A DNA stretch of 9,390 bases from an uncultured Methanobrevibacter sp. (GCF_937906425.1 NZ_CALCYR010000002.1:1-9390), one strand, 5' to 3'. Positions 1 to 5,377 are shown, counted from the first letter of the stretch. Translations and numbers: made by a program. Notes: a model not told the origin generated them from the letters alone.

Positions 1-481
1 TATTATTTATATTATTATTTTTTAATTCGTGGTTCCCCGATTGGTTCTTCTTCTGGTCGTTTTTCACCTTTTTCTTGTCGGATAATCCATACGCTGAATC
101 AGATAGAATTCCGATAGAATTGGGTTCAAAGTCTTCAGTTTTTTGGTCTTTAGCGGCCTCGTTTTGGTACTTGTCGTAGTTAGTAATGGTAATGATGATC
201 CAATGCTTATTACTGCGATCACATTCGACCATACCAGCCTTTTCGAGCATCTTGATGAATGATGAGACTACACGGTGGTTGGTCTTCCAACGACGGGCCA
301 GAGCCCTGAATGACGTGAGAAGTTGGCCGCGTTTCAGCTCGATGAAGTTGCTCCTGTAGAACACTTCAATCGGTTTCCAGGTAGCGAGCATCGTTAGTTC
401 CATCCACCTGTACCCATGTCTCATGTCCTGCCAGATCCAATGCTCCATGATACTTCTGTGCATTTGTACCCATCCGTTCAT
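1..481 (-). CDS. Phage replisome-organiser-like winged-helix protein, partial (3' end outside window)
   Basis: This frame opens with ATG at 481 and stays open to the window edge, giving 160 residues without a stop. The N-terminus (MNGWVQMHRSIMEHWIWQD) and a basic winged-helix-like block at about residues 50-105 (RGQLLTSFRALARRW, then IKMLEKAGMVE, then ITITNYDKYQ) resemble the N-terminal domain of replisome-organiser/DnaD-like proteins common in Bacteroidota prophages. From about residue 106 the chain is hydrophilic and low-complexity and ends here in an Asn-rich run, as is usual for the linker in that family, so a C-terminal domain probably lies to the left. It starts 2 bases after the stop of the gene upstream, which implies one transcript. 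No Shine-Dalgarno is visible, unlike the archaeal genes of this window. G+C is far higher than in the flanking genes. The family assignment rests on recalled sequence resemblance; the reading frame itself is well supported by coherent protein-like composition. Confidence 0.75.
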   Translation of the reverse strand, partial: MNGWVQMHRSIMEHWIWQDMRHGYRWMELTMLATWKPIEVFYRSNFIELKRGQLLTSFRALARRWKTNHRVVSSFIKMLEKAGMVECDRSNKHWIIITITNYDKYQNEAAKDQKTEDFEPNSIGILSDSAYGLSDKKKVKNDQKKNQSGNHELKNNNINN

Positions 482-483
482 AA

Positions 484-681
484 CTATATACTCGCTTTCC
501 AGAATCTAAGTATCTCACCACCCGTGAAGAATACCCGCGTCGTGGATCGCCTTACACCATACTTGATGATTCCTTTCTTGGCGTATCTCAGCAAGGTATT
601 GCGGTGAACACCTAACAGCCTTGAGGTTTCAGCAATGTTATACCTGCCGTCCCTCTTTACGATCGGTTCAACAGTAGTCAT
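484..681 (-). CDS. Excisionase/MerR-type helix-turn-helix protein
   Basis: This is a 65-residue protein starting MTTVEPIVKRDGRYNI. The core (NIAETSRLLGVHRNTLLRYA at about residues 14-33) is a clear helix-turn-helix of the excisionase/MerR type. The basic C-terminal half ends with FFTGGEILRFWKAS, a tail I associate with small DNA-binding proteins of Bacteroidota phages and integrative elements. The open frame extends to 738, but the extension overlaps most of the C-terminal third of the upstream gene and reads as non-protein (Cys/Met/Trp-rich). The ATG at 681 overlaps the upstream stop by 14 bases, a typical phage-style translational coupling, so 681 is preferred. The likely role is control of excision, copy number or transcription of the element. 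Its target is unknown. Confidence 0.72.
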   Translation of the reverse strand: MTTVEPIVKRDGRYNIAETSRLLGVHRNTLLRYAKKGIIKYGVRRSTTRVFFTGGEILRFWKASI

Positions 682-916
682 GGTTAGAATCTTTAGATGG
701 GAAAAGCACATCCACATCAATCTGCATGTGCATGGCAATCAGCAACTGTATGTTCCTTTCGGGCACTATCCTTCCCGTGACCCAGGCACGAACAGTCATT
801 TCACAGCGATTAGTAGCCTCGCATAGTTCCTTGATGAAATCAGCTGCCGGAGTCGGGCGTTTCTTGATCTCATTGTAAATGTCAATTAAACTGCTGTTAT
901 TCATTGATTTAGTCAT
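668..916 (-). CDS. Small Xre/Cro-like regulator of phage type
   Basis: This 82-residue protein is first in a three-gene overlapping minus-strand cluster. Residues about 23-66 (PAADFIKELCEATNRCEMTV, then RAWVTGRIVPERN, then DVDVLFP) have the layout of a lambda-repressor-like helix-turn-helix seen in small Bacteroidota phage proteins, where a conserved TVR.W..G recognition helix is followed by a short VLFP tail. I infer DNA binding; no experimental relative is claimed. The ATG at 916 gives the longest product. A second Met at 904 is possible and fits better with the TATA-like box at 932-940. Base composition contrasts with the AT-rich DNA beginning immediately upstream, so the gene lies at the edge of the foreign island. 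Confidence 0.65.
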   Translation of the reverse strand: MTKSMNNSSLIDIYNEIKKRPTPAADFIKELCEATNRCEMTVRAWVTGRIVPERNIQLLIAMHMQIDVDVLFPSKDSNHDYC

Positions 917-931
917 AGAATATTAAAAAAT

Positions 932-940
932 CTTTATATG
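932..940 (-). promoter_or_regulatory. TATA-like box upstream of the phage-type cluster
   Basis: Read on the minus strand this is CATATAAAG inside AT-rich DNA, about 20 bases before the ATG at 916 and 32 before the alternative ATG at 904. It looks like an archaeal TATA element rather than a Bacteroidota promoter, because no TAnnTTTG box is apparent. In DNA this AT-rich such matches are common, so support is weak. Confidence 0.3.
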
Positions 941-984
941 TTATTAAAAAAATCATTAAAAGAACTAAAAATAAATAAAAATAA

Positions 985-1036
985 ATAAAAATAAAAAAAT
1001 TTGATAAATTTTAAAAAAATATTGAAATTGATTTAA
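985..1036 (-). terminator. T-tract terminator after the phosphorylase gene
   Basis: On the minus strand, downstream of the stop at 1037, runs of seven to eight T occur at 1013-1019 and near 991-998, without a GC stem. This is the usual form of archaeal intrinsic terminator. It is also the transition zone between archaeal and high-GC DNA. Confidence 0.4.
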
Positions 1037-1810
1037 TTAAATCTCTGCATCGCCTAAAGCATGATGACAATCACAATCATAGTCTTCAGACAAATCCTTA
1101 ATGGTTTTATACATTAAATTAATCAATTCTTCTTTTTTAATGTCCATAATTTCATAAATCTCTTCAACTCCTAACTTATCTTCGGAAATTGAAGTGCAAT
1201 AATTAGAAACAATAGCAATTGAAACATAACACATTTCCTTTTCCCTTGCAAGAACAGCTTCAGGCAATGTGGTCATACCAACAATTGTTCCCCCAATTAT
1301 CTTAAACATCTTGATTTCAGCAGGAGTCTCAAATCTTGGACCTTCTGTACAAACATGAGTTCCGCCATCAATCAATTTTCCATTTACACAGTCAGAATTT
1401 GACAAGAGAACATTTCTAAGCCTGTTACAGTAAGGTTCAGTCATGTCTATATGAATAACCCTGTCATCATAAAATGTTCTGTCCCTATGAACTGTAAAGT
1501 CCAAAAAGTCGTCTGGAATAACAATTGATCCAGGACCAATATCCTCATCAAGAGATCCTACAGCATTGGTAGCCATTATTTGACTTACTCCAAGCTCTTT
1601 CAATGCCATAATGTTAGCCTTAAAATTGATTTTATGTGGAGGGCAACTGTGACCTGTAGAATGTCTTGGTAAAAAAGCAACTGTTTGACCATCAATATTC
1701 AAAAGGGAAACTTCAACAGAACCATATTCAGTGTCTACAGTTTTCTTTTCTATGCTATCTGCCAATTCACTTATCTCTTCAACTCCACTACCGCCAATAA
1801 TACCAATCAT
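1037..1810 (-). CDS. Methylthioadenosine/methylthioinosine phosphorylase (PNP/MTAP family)
   Basis: This 257-residue enzyme of the purine nucleoside phosphorylase/MTAP family cleaves a thionucleoside with phosphate to a free base plus 5-methylthioribose-1-phosphate, in the cytoplasm. Visible motifs are the phosphate-binding GIIGGSG (residues 3-9), PRHSTGH (48-54), NAVGS (82-86), EGPRFETPAE (156-165), VGMTTLPEAVLARE (177-190) and a Cys-rich tail DCDCHHAL. Length is normal. The base-site segment reads SNYC (202-205): Asn and Cys stand where human MTAP has two Asp that recognise adenine. An Asn there is the purine-nucleoside-phosphorylase pattern for 6-oxopurines. Methylthioinosine, as described for Methanocaldococcus MJ0060, is therefore a good substrate guess. 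The ATG at 1810 is supported by GAGGT six bases upstream (1817-1821). The gene stands alone, 259 bp from rtcB, behind a TATA-like TTTATATT near 1841-1848. The family is certain; exact substrate is inference. Confidence 0.88.
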   Translation of the reverse strand: MIGIIGGSGVEEISELADSIEKKTVDTEYGSVEVSLLNIDGQTVAFLPRHSTGHSCPPHKINFKANIMALKELGVSQIMATNAVGSLDEDIGPGSIVIPDDFLDFTVHRDRTFYDDRVIHIDMTEPYCNRLRNVLLSNSDCVNGKLIDGGTHVCTEGPRFETPAEIKMFKIIGGTIVGMTTLPEAVLAREKEMCYVSIAIVSNYCTSISEDKLGVEEIYEIMDIKKEELINLMYKTIKDLSEDYDCDCHHALGDAEI

Positions 1811-1816
1811 ACAATT

Positions 1817-1821
1817 ACCTC
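1817..1821 (-). promoter_or_regulatory. Shine-Dalgarno of the phosphorylase gene
   Basis: The minus strand reads GAGGT followed by a six-base spacer and ATG at 1810. It matches the archaeal 16S 3' end pairing used by other genes in this window and confirms the start. Confidence 0.7.
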
Positions 1822-1896
1822 AATAAAAGTAAAATAATCCAATATAAATTAAATAAGAATAATTAATAAATTAAGATTATTAAAAAAAGTTAAAAA

Positions 1897-1926
1897 TAAT
1901 TCTCAAATATTAAAAAATGAGAATTA
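1897..1926. repeat. 9-bp inverted repeat at the edge of the 35-bp array
   Basis: TAATTCTCA (1897-1905) pairs perfectly with TGAGAATTA (1918-1926) across a 12-base A/T loop. The right arm is the start of the first 35-bp tandem unit, so the array and the hairpin share the GAGAATT motif. It might form a weak stem in an rtcB 3' transcript. Confidence 0.6.
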
Positions 1927-2040
1927 AATTTTAAATAATCCTCAAATCAACAAGAGAATTAAATTTTAAACAATCCTCAAATCAACAGGAGAATTAAATT
2001 TTAAATAATCCACAAATCAATTAGAGAATTAAATTATTAA
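1919..2040. repeat. 35-bp tandem repeat array, 3.5 copies
   Basis: Units begin with GAGAATTAAATT at 1919, 1954 and 1989, with a truncated fourth at 2024. Copies differ at a handful of positions (for example AATAATCC against AACAATCC, and CTCAAATC against CACAAATC). The array fills most of the spacer between the rtcB stop and the phosphorylase promoter. It is too short-spaced and too few in copy to be a CRISPR. Function unknown. Confidence 0.9.
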
Positions 2041-2066
2041 AAACTTAAAAAAAGAATAATTAAAAT
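2040..2066 (-). terminator. T-tract terminator of rtcB
   Basis: Directly after the rtcB stop the minus strand carries a run of seven T (2047-2053) followed by further T-rich sequence, the oligo-T type of archaeal terminator. Confidence 0.4.
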
Positions 2067-2069
2067 CAA

Positions 2070-3518
2070 TTATCCTTTTGTGACTGCTAAAGGAGTAACT
2101 TTTGCTACTAACTTAGCAATTCCTGCGTCATGTGATGTTTTAACAACAGAATCAACATTCTTATAAGCTCCAGGTGCTTCTTCAGCTAAAACAGGAGCGG
2201 AATTTGCTTTTACATGAATGCCTTTAGCATTCAATTCCTTTTGAATGTCATCAGCTGTGTATTGCTTTTTAGCCGCAGTTCTGGATAAAACCCTACCTGC
2301 TCCGTGAGCGGTTGAACCAAAGGTTTCCTCCATAGCAACATCAGTTCCATGCAAAATGTAGGATGCTGTTCCCATGGTTCCAGGAATTAAAACAGGCTGA
2401 CCTACAGAACGATAATCCTTAGGAATTTCACGTCTTCCAGGACCGAATGCACGAGTTGCACCCTTTCTGTGAACAAGAACTTCCATATGGGAACCTTTAA
2501 CCTTGTGAACCTCTTTTTTAGCAATGTTATGTGCAACATCATATATTGTGCTCATGCCCATATCCTCTGCATCACGTGAGAAAACCTCTTCAAAGGATTG
2601 TCTGATCCAATGAGACATCATTTGACGGTTTGCCCATGCATAATTAGCGCCTGCAGCCATTGCCTTCAAGTATCCTTGAGCTTCAGGAGAGTCAATAGGA
2701 GCACAGGCCAATTGCCTATCAGGAAGATTAATCTTATAATTTCTATAAGCCTTATCCATCTTTCTCAAGTAATCTGAACAGATTTGGTGTCCGCAACCTC
2801 TAGAACCACTGTGAATCATGATTGCAATGTTTCCAGCCTCAAGACCGAAAGCCTTTGCAACATTTTCATCATAAACCTCTTCAATCTTTTGAACTTCGAG
2901 GAAGTGATTTCCAGAACCTAATGAACCTAATTGAGGAATTCCTCTTTTTTTAGCCTTTTTACTTACAATTCCAGATTCAGCCTCTTCCATTCTACCGTTT
3001 TCCTCAAGGAACTTAAGATCCTCTTCCCAACCGAATCCGCGTTCAACAGCCCACCAGGCACCATAGTCAAGGACCTCATCAATCTCATTGTCCTTAAGCC
3101 TTATCTGACCCTTACTTCCTACACCTGATGGAATGTTTTTAAACAAGACCTCTGTAAGTTCCTTAAGCTTAGGCTTGATTTCATCCTCAGTCAAGTTAGT
3201 TCTAAGCATTCTAACTCCACAGTTAATGTCAAAACCTACTCCTCCAGGACTTACAACACCATTATTAAAATTAAATGCACCTACACCACCAATACTGAAA
3301 CCGTATCCAAAGTGAATGTCAGGCATTGCAATTGATGCATTTTGAATACCAGGCATACAAGCAACATTTGCAACCTGTTGCAATGCACCTTCCTCAATGT
3401 TTTTAACAGATTCATCATCAAGATACATTCTTCCAGGAACTCTCATTTCCTTTTTATAATTGCTGGGAATTTCCCAAACATTATCTCTTACCTTTTCAAG
3501 ATTTTCCTTAATTGACAT
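2070..3518 (-). CDS. rtcB: tRNA-splicing/RNA-repair ligase RtcB
   Basis: RtcB is a GTP- and Mn2+-dependent ligase that joins 2',3'-cyclic-phosphate (3'-phosphate) ends to 5'-OH ends, closing tRNA exons in archaea. This 482-residue protein (from 3518) has full length and no intein. All active-site signatures are present: GVGFDINCGVR with metal ligands Asp97 and Cys100; GSGNHFLE with Asn204/His205; IHSGSRG with His236; DVAHNIAKKE with His330; the guanylylated histidine in STAHGAGRVLSR (His405); and the terminal Lys481-Gly. These positions track the Pyrococcus enzyme within a residue or two. A GTG in frame at 3527 gives a longer version, but those bases form the GTGGT ribosome-binding site for the ATG at 3518, so 3518 is preferred. 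Archease, its activator, lies directly upstream. The gene is separated from it by 252 bp and has its own TATA-like sites, so the two are probably not co-transcribed from a single tight operon. Confidence 0.96.
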   Translation of the reverse strand: MSIKENLEKVRDNVWEIPSNYKKEMRVPGRMYLDDESVKNIEEGALQQVANVACMPGIQNASIAMPDIHFGYGFSIGGVGAFNFNNGVVSPGGVGFDINCGVRMLRTNLTEDEIKPKLKELTEVLFKNIPSGVGSKGQIRLKDNEIDEVLDYGAWWAVERGFGWEEDLKFLEENGRMEEAESGIVSKKAKKRGIPQLGSLGSGNHFLEVQKIEEVYDENVAKAFGLEAGNIAIMIHSGSRGCGHQICSDYLRKMDKAYRNYKINLPDRQLACAPIDSPEAQGYLKAMAAGANYAWANRQMMSHWIRQSFEEVFSRDAEDMGMSTIYDVAHNIAKKEVHKVKGSHMEVLVHRKGATRAFGPGRREIPKDYRSVGQPVLIPGTMGTASYILHGTDVAMEETFGSTAHGAGRVLSRTAAKKQYTADDIQKELNAKGIHVKANSAPVLAEEAPGAYKNVDSVVKTSHDAGIAKLVAKVTPLAVTKG

Positions 3519-3522
3519 AATT

Positions 3523-3527
3523 ACCAC
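3523..3527 (-). promoter_or_regulatory. Shine-Dalgarno deciding the rtcB start
   Basis: The minus strand reads GTGGT, then AATT, then ATG at 3518. The first GTG could be mistaken for a start codon of a product longer by three residues; its fit as a ribosome-binding site makes 3518 the likely start. Confidence 0.6.
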
Positions 3528-3548
3528 AATAAAATTAATCCTTTACTT

Positions 3549-3593
3549 TATTATAAAATAAGCGCGACTCAATAATAATAATATAATATATTT
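3549..3593 (-). promoter_or_regulatory. Candidate rtcB promoter region
   Basis: Two TATA-like stretches occur on the minus strand, AATATATTATATT near 3579-3591 and TTTTATAATA near 3549-3558. They are separated by a short GC-rich block (GAGTCGCGCT at 3561-3570), which is conspicuous in this AT desert and could be a factor or regulator site. The upstream box would give a leader long enough to contain the ribosome-binding site. Confidence 0.3.
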
Positions 3594-3635
3594 AGTTATA
3601 TTCCATAATACATTTAAAATTATTGATAAAAGTTC

Positions 3636-3730
3636 AACAAAAATTTGAAACTTATACAAAGAATCCTTAAAAAAATATTAAAAAAAAGCCAAACAAAAAT
3701 TTGAAACTTATACAAAGAATCCTTAAAAAA
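3636..3730. repeat. Duplicated 39-bp sequence, period 56
   Basis: Identical 39-bp copies lie at 3636-3674 and 3692-3730, each starting AACAAAAATTTGAAACTT and ending CCTTAAAAAA. Between them is a 17-base A-rich linker. They sit between the archease stop and the rtcB promoter; on the transcribed strand each copy starts with a T-run, so a duplicated terminator of archease is one plain explanation. Confidence 0.9.
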
Positions 3731-3770
3731 CAGCGAAAAATAAAAAACAAATATCAGAATTAAAATAAAT

Positions 3771-4244
3771 TTACAAGTCTAAAATGGCTCTAAGTTCATA
3801 GTTCCCCTCTTCATCCCTTAAAACATTCATCTGATGAAAGGTTACAGCCTTAACTTCAGACCTATGAACATGAATGTCCCAATTAATCTCTTCACCATAA
3901 GCAATACAATTCAACTTATAGTTTTCATATTCATCATCATTGCCCTCCAAACTTTCAATGTTTATATCAAACCTGGAGAAAAATACAAATTCGGTATCCT
4001 GTAAGAAAAGAAGCTCATCCAAATAATCATATAAAAGGGAAACCAAATCCTCTGAAACGACTTCAAATTCAAAAGACATATCATTCTTTACTTTAGAAAT
4101 ATCAGTGATAATATTAAACATTGCAAGCCCTGCATTTTCATAAGCCTTCTCAATTGTATTTCCATAAGCATAAAATCCAATATCTGCTGTAACTTCAAAA
4201 TATTTATATGGCTCACACATATCAGACTTATTTGAATCACACAT
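3771..4244 (-). CDS. Archease (RtcB activator)
   Basis: Archease speeds guanylylation and multiple turnover of RtcB and can broaden its nucleotide use; it is a small soluble cytoplasmic protein. From the ATG at 4244 the product is 157 residues, normal length. The conserved N-terminal block YFEVTADIGFYAYGNT with ENAGLAMFNIITD, the central DLVSLLYDYLDELLFLQDTE, and the C-terminal KAVTFHQM followed by a terminal Leu-Asp-Leu are all recognisable. The Asp of TAD and the penultimate Asp are candidates for the metal site. The residue before TAD is Val where many archeases have His. The open frame reaches 4262, but GGTGAT at 4248-4253 just before 4244 is a strong ribosome-binding site inside that extension, so the shorter form is preferred. 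The neighbour downstream is rtcB, its functional partner, 252 bp away. Confidence 0.92.
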   Translation of the reverse strand: MCDSNKSDMCEPYKYFEVTADIGFYAYGNTIEKAYENAGLAMFNIITDISKVKNDMSFEFEVVSEDLVSLLYDYLDELLFLQDTEFVFFSRFDINIESLEGNDDEYENYKLNCIAYGEEINWDIHVHRSEVKAVTFHQMNVLRDEEGNYELRAILDL

Positions 4245-4247
4245 ATT

Positions 4248-4253
4248 ATCACC
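4248..4253 (-). promoter_or_regulatory. Shine-Dalgarno deciding the archease start
   Basis: GGTGAT on the minus strand is followed by AAT and ATG at 4244. It lies inside the six-residue extension that begins at 4262, arguing that the upstream ATG is not used. Confidence 0.65.
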
Positions 4254-4454
4254 AAGTTTCATTAAATAAAAAATTCGATTAAATAAATTAAATTAAAATC
4301 ATTAAGTCTTATTTTTACAAATAGGAAAATAAGAAATAATTGGAGAAAATTTATTTGCTTAAAATTAATATTATACATTTTAATACATTTTAATATTTTT
4401 ATGGAGTTTTATTAAAAATTCAAGTTAAAGATCAAAATTAATAAAAAAATGAAT

Positions 4455-4544
4455 TTTTCTAAAAATCAAAAAGTTTCAATGAAAAAAAAACCAAGTCACT
4501 AAAAACCAAACTTTTCTAAAAATCAAAAAGTTTTAATGAAAAAA
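4455..4544. repeat. Duplicated 33-bp sequence, period 57
   Basis: Copies at 4455-4487 and 4512-4544 begin TTTTCTAAAAATCAAAAAG and differ at one position (C or T). The second copy is extended on its left so that AAACTTTT (4508-4515) pairs with AAAAGTTT (4525-4532) as an 8-bp stem. It resembles in design the 56-bp-period duplication near 3636, but the sequence is different. Confidence 0.88.
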
Positions 4545-4774
4545 TCAAATTTTAAAAACAATTTTTGAAAAATAATTTTCCATAAGCAAAATCCCTTAAT
4601 TAAATATTAAATTTCCTATTATATAAAATAAATGAAATTGCTTAAAAGTTTTTTCATAATAAAAGCACTGCAAAAAATTGAAATAATATTAAAATTTGAT
4701 AAAAGAAATCTTATTAAAAACAGTCAAATAAATAGTCAAAATGGTCTGGAAAGATAGGAAATTCTTTTAAAAAA

Positions 4775-4787
4775 AATACACTTGAAA
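4775..4787 (+). other. ORB-like sequence
   Basis: AATACACTTGAAA differs from the Methanothermobacter mini-ORB as I recall it (TTTACACTTGAAA) at two positions. It lies upstream of the promoter of the small peptide gene, so it could equally be a regulator site for that gene. Confidence 0.3.
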
Positions 4788-4824
4788 TGGTACCTATTAC
4801 TTTTCAAATGCTCTCTTTCTCTTT

Positions 4825-4836
4825 TTTTATATATTA
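4825..4836 (+). promoter_or_regulatory. TATA box of the small peptide gene
   Basis: The plus strand reads TTTTTATATATT, a strong archaeal TATA element, placing the transcript start near 4855-4860 and leaving a leader of about 40 bases that contains a full ribosome-binding site. A 5-3-5 palindrome, ACTTAGTATAAGT (4843-4855), sits between the TATA box and the expected start and is well placed to act as an operator. Confidence 0.6.
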
Positions 4837-4867
4837 TCTTAAACTTAGTATAAGTACCGATAGAAAA

Positions 4868-4880
4868 TTTACACTTAAAA
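4868..4880 (+). other. ORB-like sequence in the leader
   Basis: TTTACACTTAAAA matches the recalled mini-ORB core at 11 of its first 12 positions. It lies within the predicted leader of the small peptide gene. Confidence 0.35.
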
Positions 4881-4895
4881 AAAAGAGGTGAAATA

Positions 4896-5084
4896 ATGAT
4901 AAAACATAATAACACTCCATGTGACTTAAGAAGAAAAAACAGTTTTACAGATCCTATGACTTTTAATAACCTTAAAATCAACATTAAAGATTGCATGGTA
5001 ATATTTGTAGTTTTTACAGTATTGCTTTTATCTATTTTAGCTGTTAGTGCAGCGCCTAGCCCAGACATGATGATTTGGGTATAA
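4896..5084 (+). CDS. Small membrane or secreted peptide, function unknown
   Basis: I do not recognise this 62-residue protein. It is the only supported plus-strand gene. Support comes from its signals: a strong TATA box at 4825-4836 and an excellent ribosome-binding site, GAGGTGA (4885-4891), four bases before the ATG. Residues 1-33 are polar and basic. Residues about 34-53 (MVIFVVFTVLLLSILAVSAA) form one hydrophobic helix ending in small residues. The last ten residues are APSPDMMIWV. The helix end AVSA/AP resembles a signal-peptidase I site (Val at -3, Ala at -1), so the tail might be released as a short peptide; alternatively the protein is a single-pass membrane protein with a stub outside. 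The unusually long N-region argues against a standard signal peptide. A 7-bp inverted repeat immediately follows the stop. The antisense frame over this region has no promoter or ribosome-binding site and is considered a shadow. Confidence 0.6.
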   Translation: MIKHNNTPCDLRRKNSFTDPMTFNNLKINIKDCMVIFVVFTVLLLSILAVSAAPSPDMMIWV

Positions 5085-5116
5085 AATAAACACTAAAACC
5101 AAACCCATTGTTTATT
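5085..5116 (+). terminator. Weak stem after the small peptide gene
   Basis: AATAAAC (5085-5091) begins at the base after the stop and pairs with GTTTATT (5110-5116) across an 18-base loop. It is all A/T apart from one pair, so a terminator role is tentative. Confidence 0.3.
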
Positions 5117-5297
5117 AAAGGATGTAACCATATTTTAAAAAAAGCAACTATAAAATTATGAATATTATCATGCATATATTCAATTTTATAGAACCCTATA
5201 AATCAATAAAACAGAAGAACTTTAATAAAAAACCCGATACCATACTTCACAAAATATTTCTTAACATCCCACATACAATTGATTACATCCTTTAATA
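5113..5297. repeat. 15-bp inverted repeat bounding a 185-bp element
   Basis: TATTAAAGGATGTAA (5113-5127) and TTACATCCTTTAATA (5283-5297) are perfect inverted copies, with two further pairs inside after one mismatch (5129-5130 with 5280-5281). The interior contains a second strong hairpin and no convincing gene. The form is that of a small non-autonomous transposable element or a structured RNA; no target-site duplication is evident at the borders. Together with the flanks this accounts for the 358-base gap between the small peptide gene and cdc6. Confidence 0.75.
5148..5191. repeat. Strong internal hairpin
   Basis: CTATAAAATT (5148-5157) pairs perfectly with AATTTTATAG (5182-5191). After a two-base bulge, GAATAT (5160-5165) pairs with ATATTC (5176-5181), leaving a ten-base loop that contains the palindrome ATGCAT. 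Sixteen pairs in 44 bases is well beyond a trivial A/T stem. Confidence 0.75.
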
Positions 5298-5377
5298 CTT
5301 TTTTTATTATCATTAAAACCAAAAACAAAGTATTTCACAAAAAAGATCAAAAATAAGCTAAATTAAAACTAAAAAAA

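Larger units (their letters stand above)
4263..4823. other. Long AT-rich divergent spacer, no gene found
   Basis: About 560 bases between the minus-strand archease gene and the plus-strand small peptide gene. I see no convincing reading frame. It holds the archease promoter (not pinpointed), the 57-bp-period duplicated repeat at 4455-4544, and one ORB-like sequence at 4775-4787. The rest is A/T-rich with no structure I could support. Confidence 0.6.

Noticed and set aside
416..1036. Plus-strand frames over the high-GC island (for example 416-607 and 635-826)
   Set aside because: They lie antisense to the three overlapping minus-strand genes and show no protein-like features.
1919..2040. Possible CRISPR array
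   Set aside because: The 35-bp units abut directly with no unique spacers between them, and no cas genes are present.
2931..3315. Plus-strand frames inside rtcB
   Set aside because: They are shadows of a full-length, well-conserved gene on the other strand.
3527..3527. GTG start for rtcB three codons upstream
   Set aside because: The same bases form the ribosome-binding site for the ATG at 3518.
4736..5068. 110-residue minus-strand frame antisense to the small peptide gene
   Set aside because: No ribosome-binding site or TATA element precedes it, its composition is AT-driven, and the opposite strand has clear expression signals.
5203..5313. 36-residue minus-strand frame across the inverted-repeat element
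   Set aside because: No good ribosome-binding site or correctly spaced TATA box, and the inverted repeat explains part of the sequence; kept only as a remark in the element's finding.
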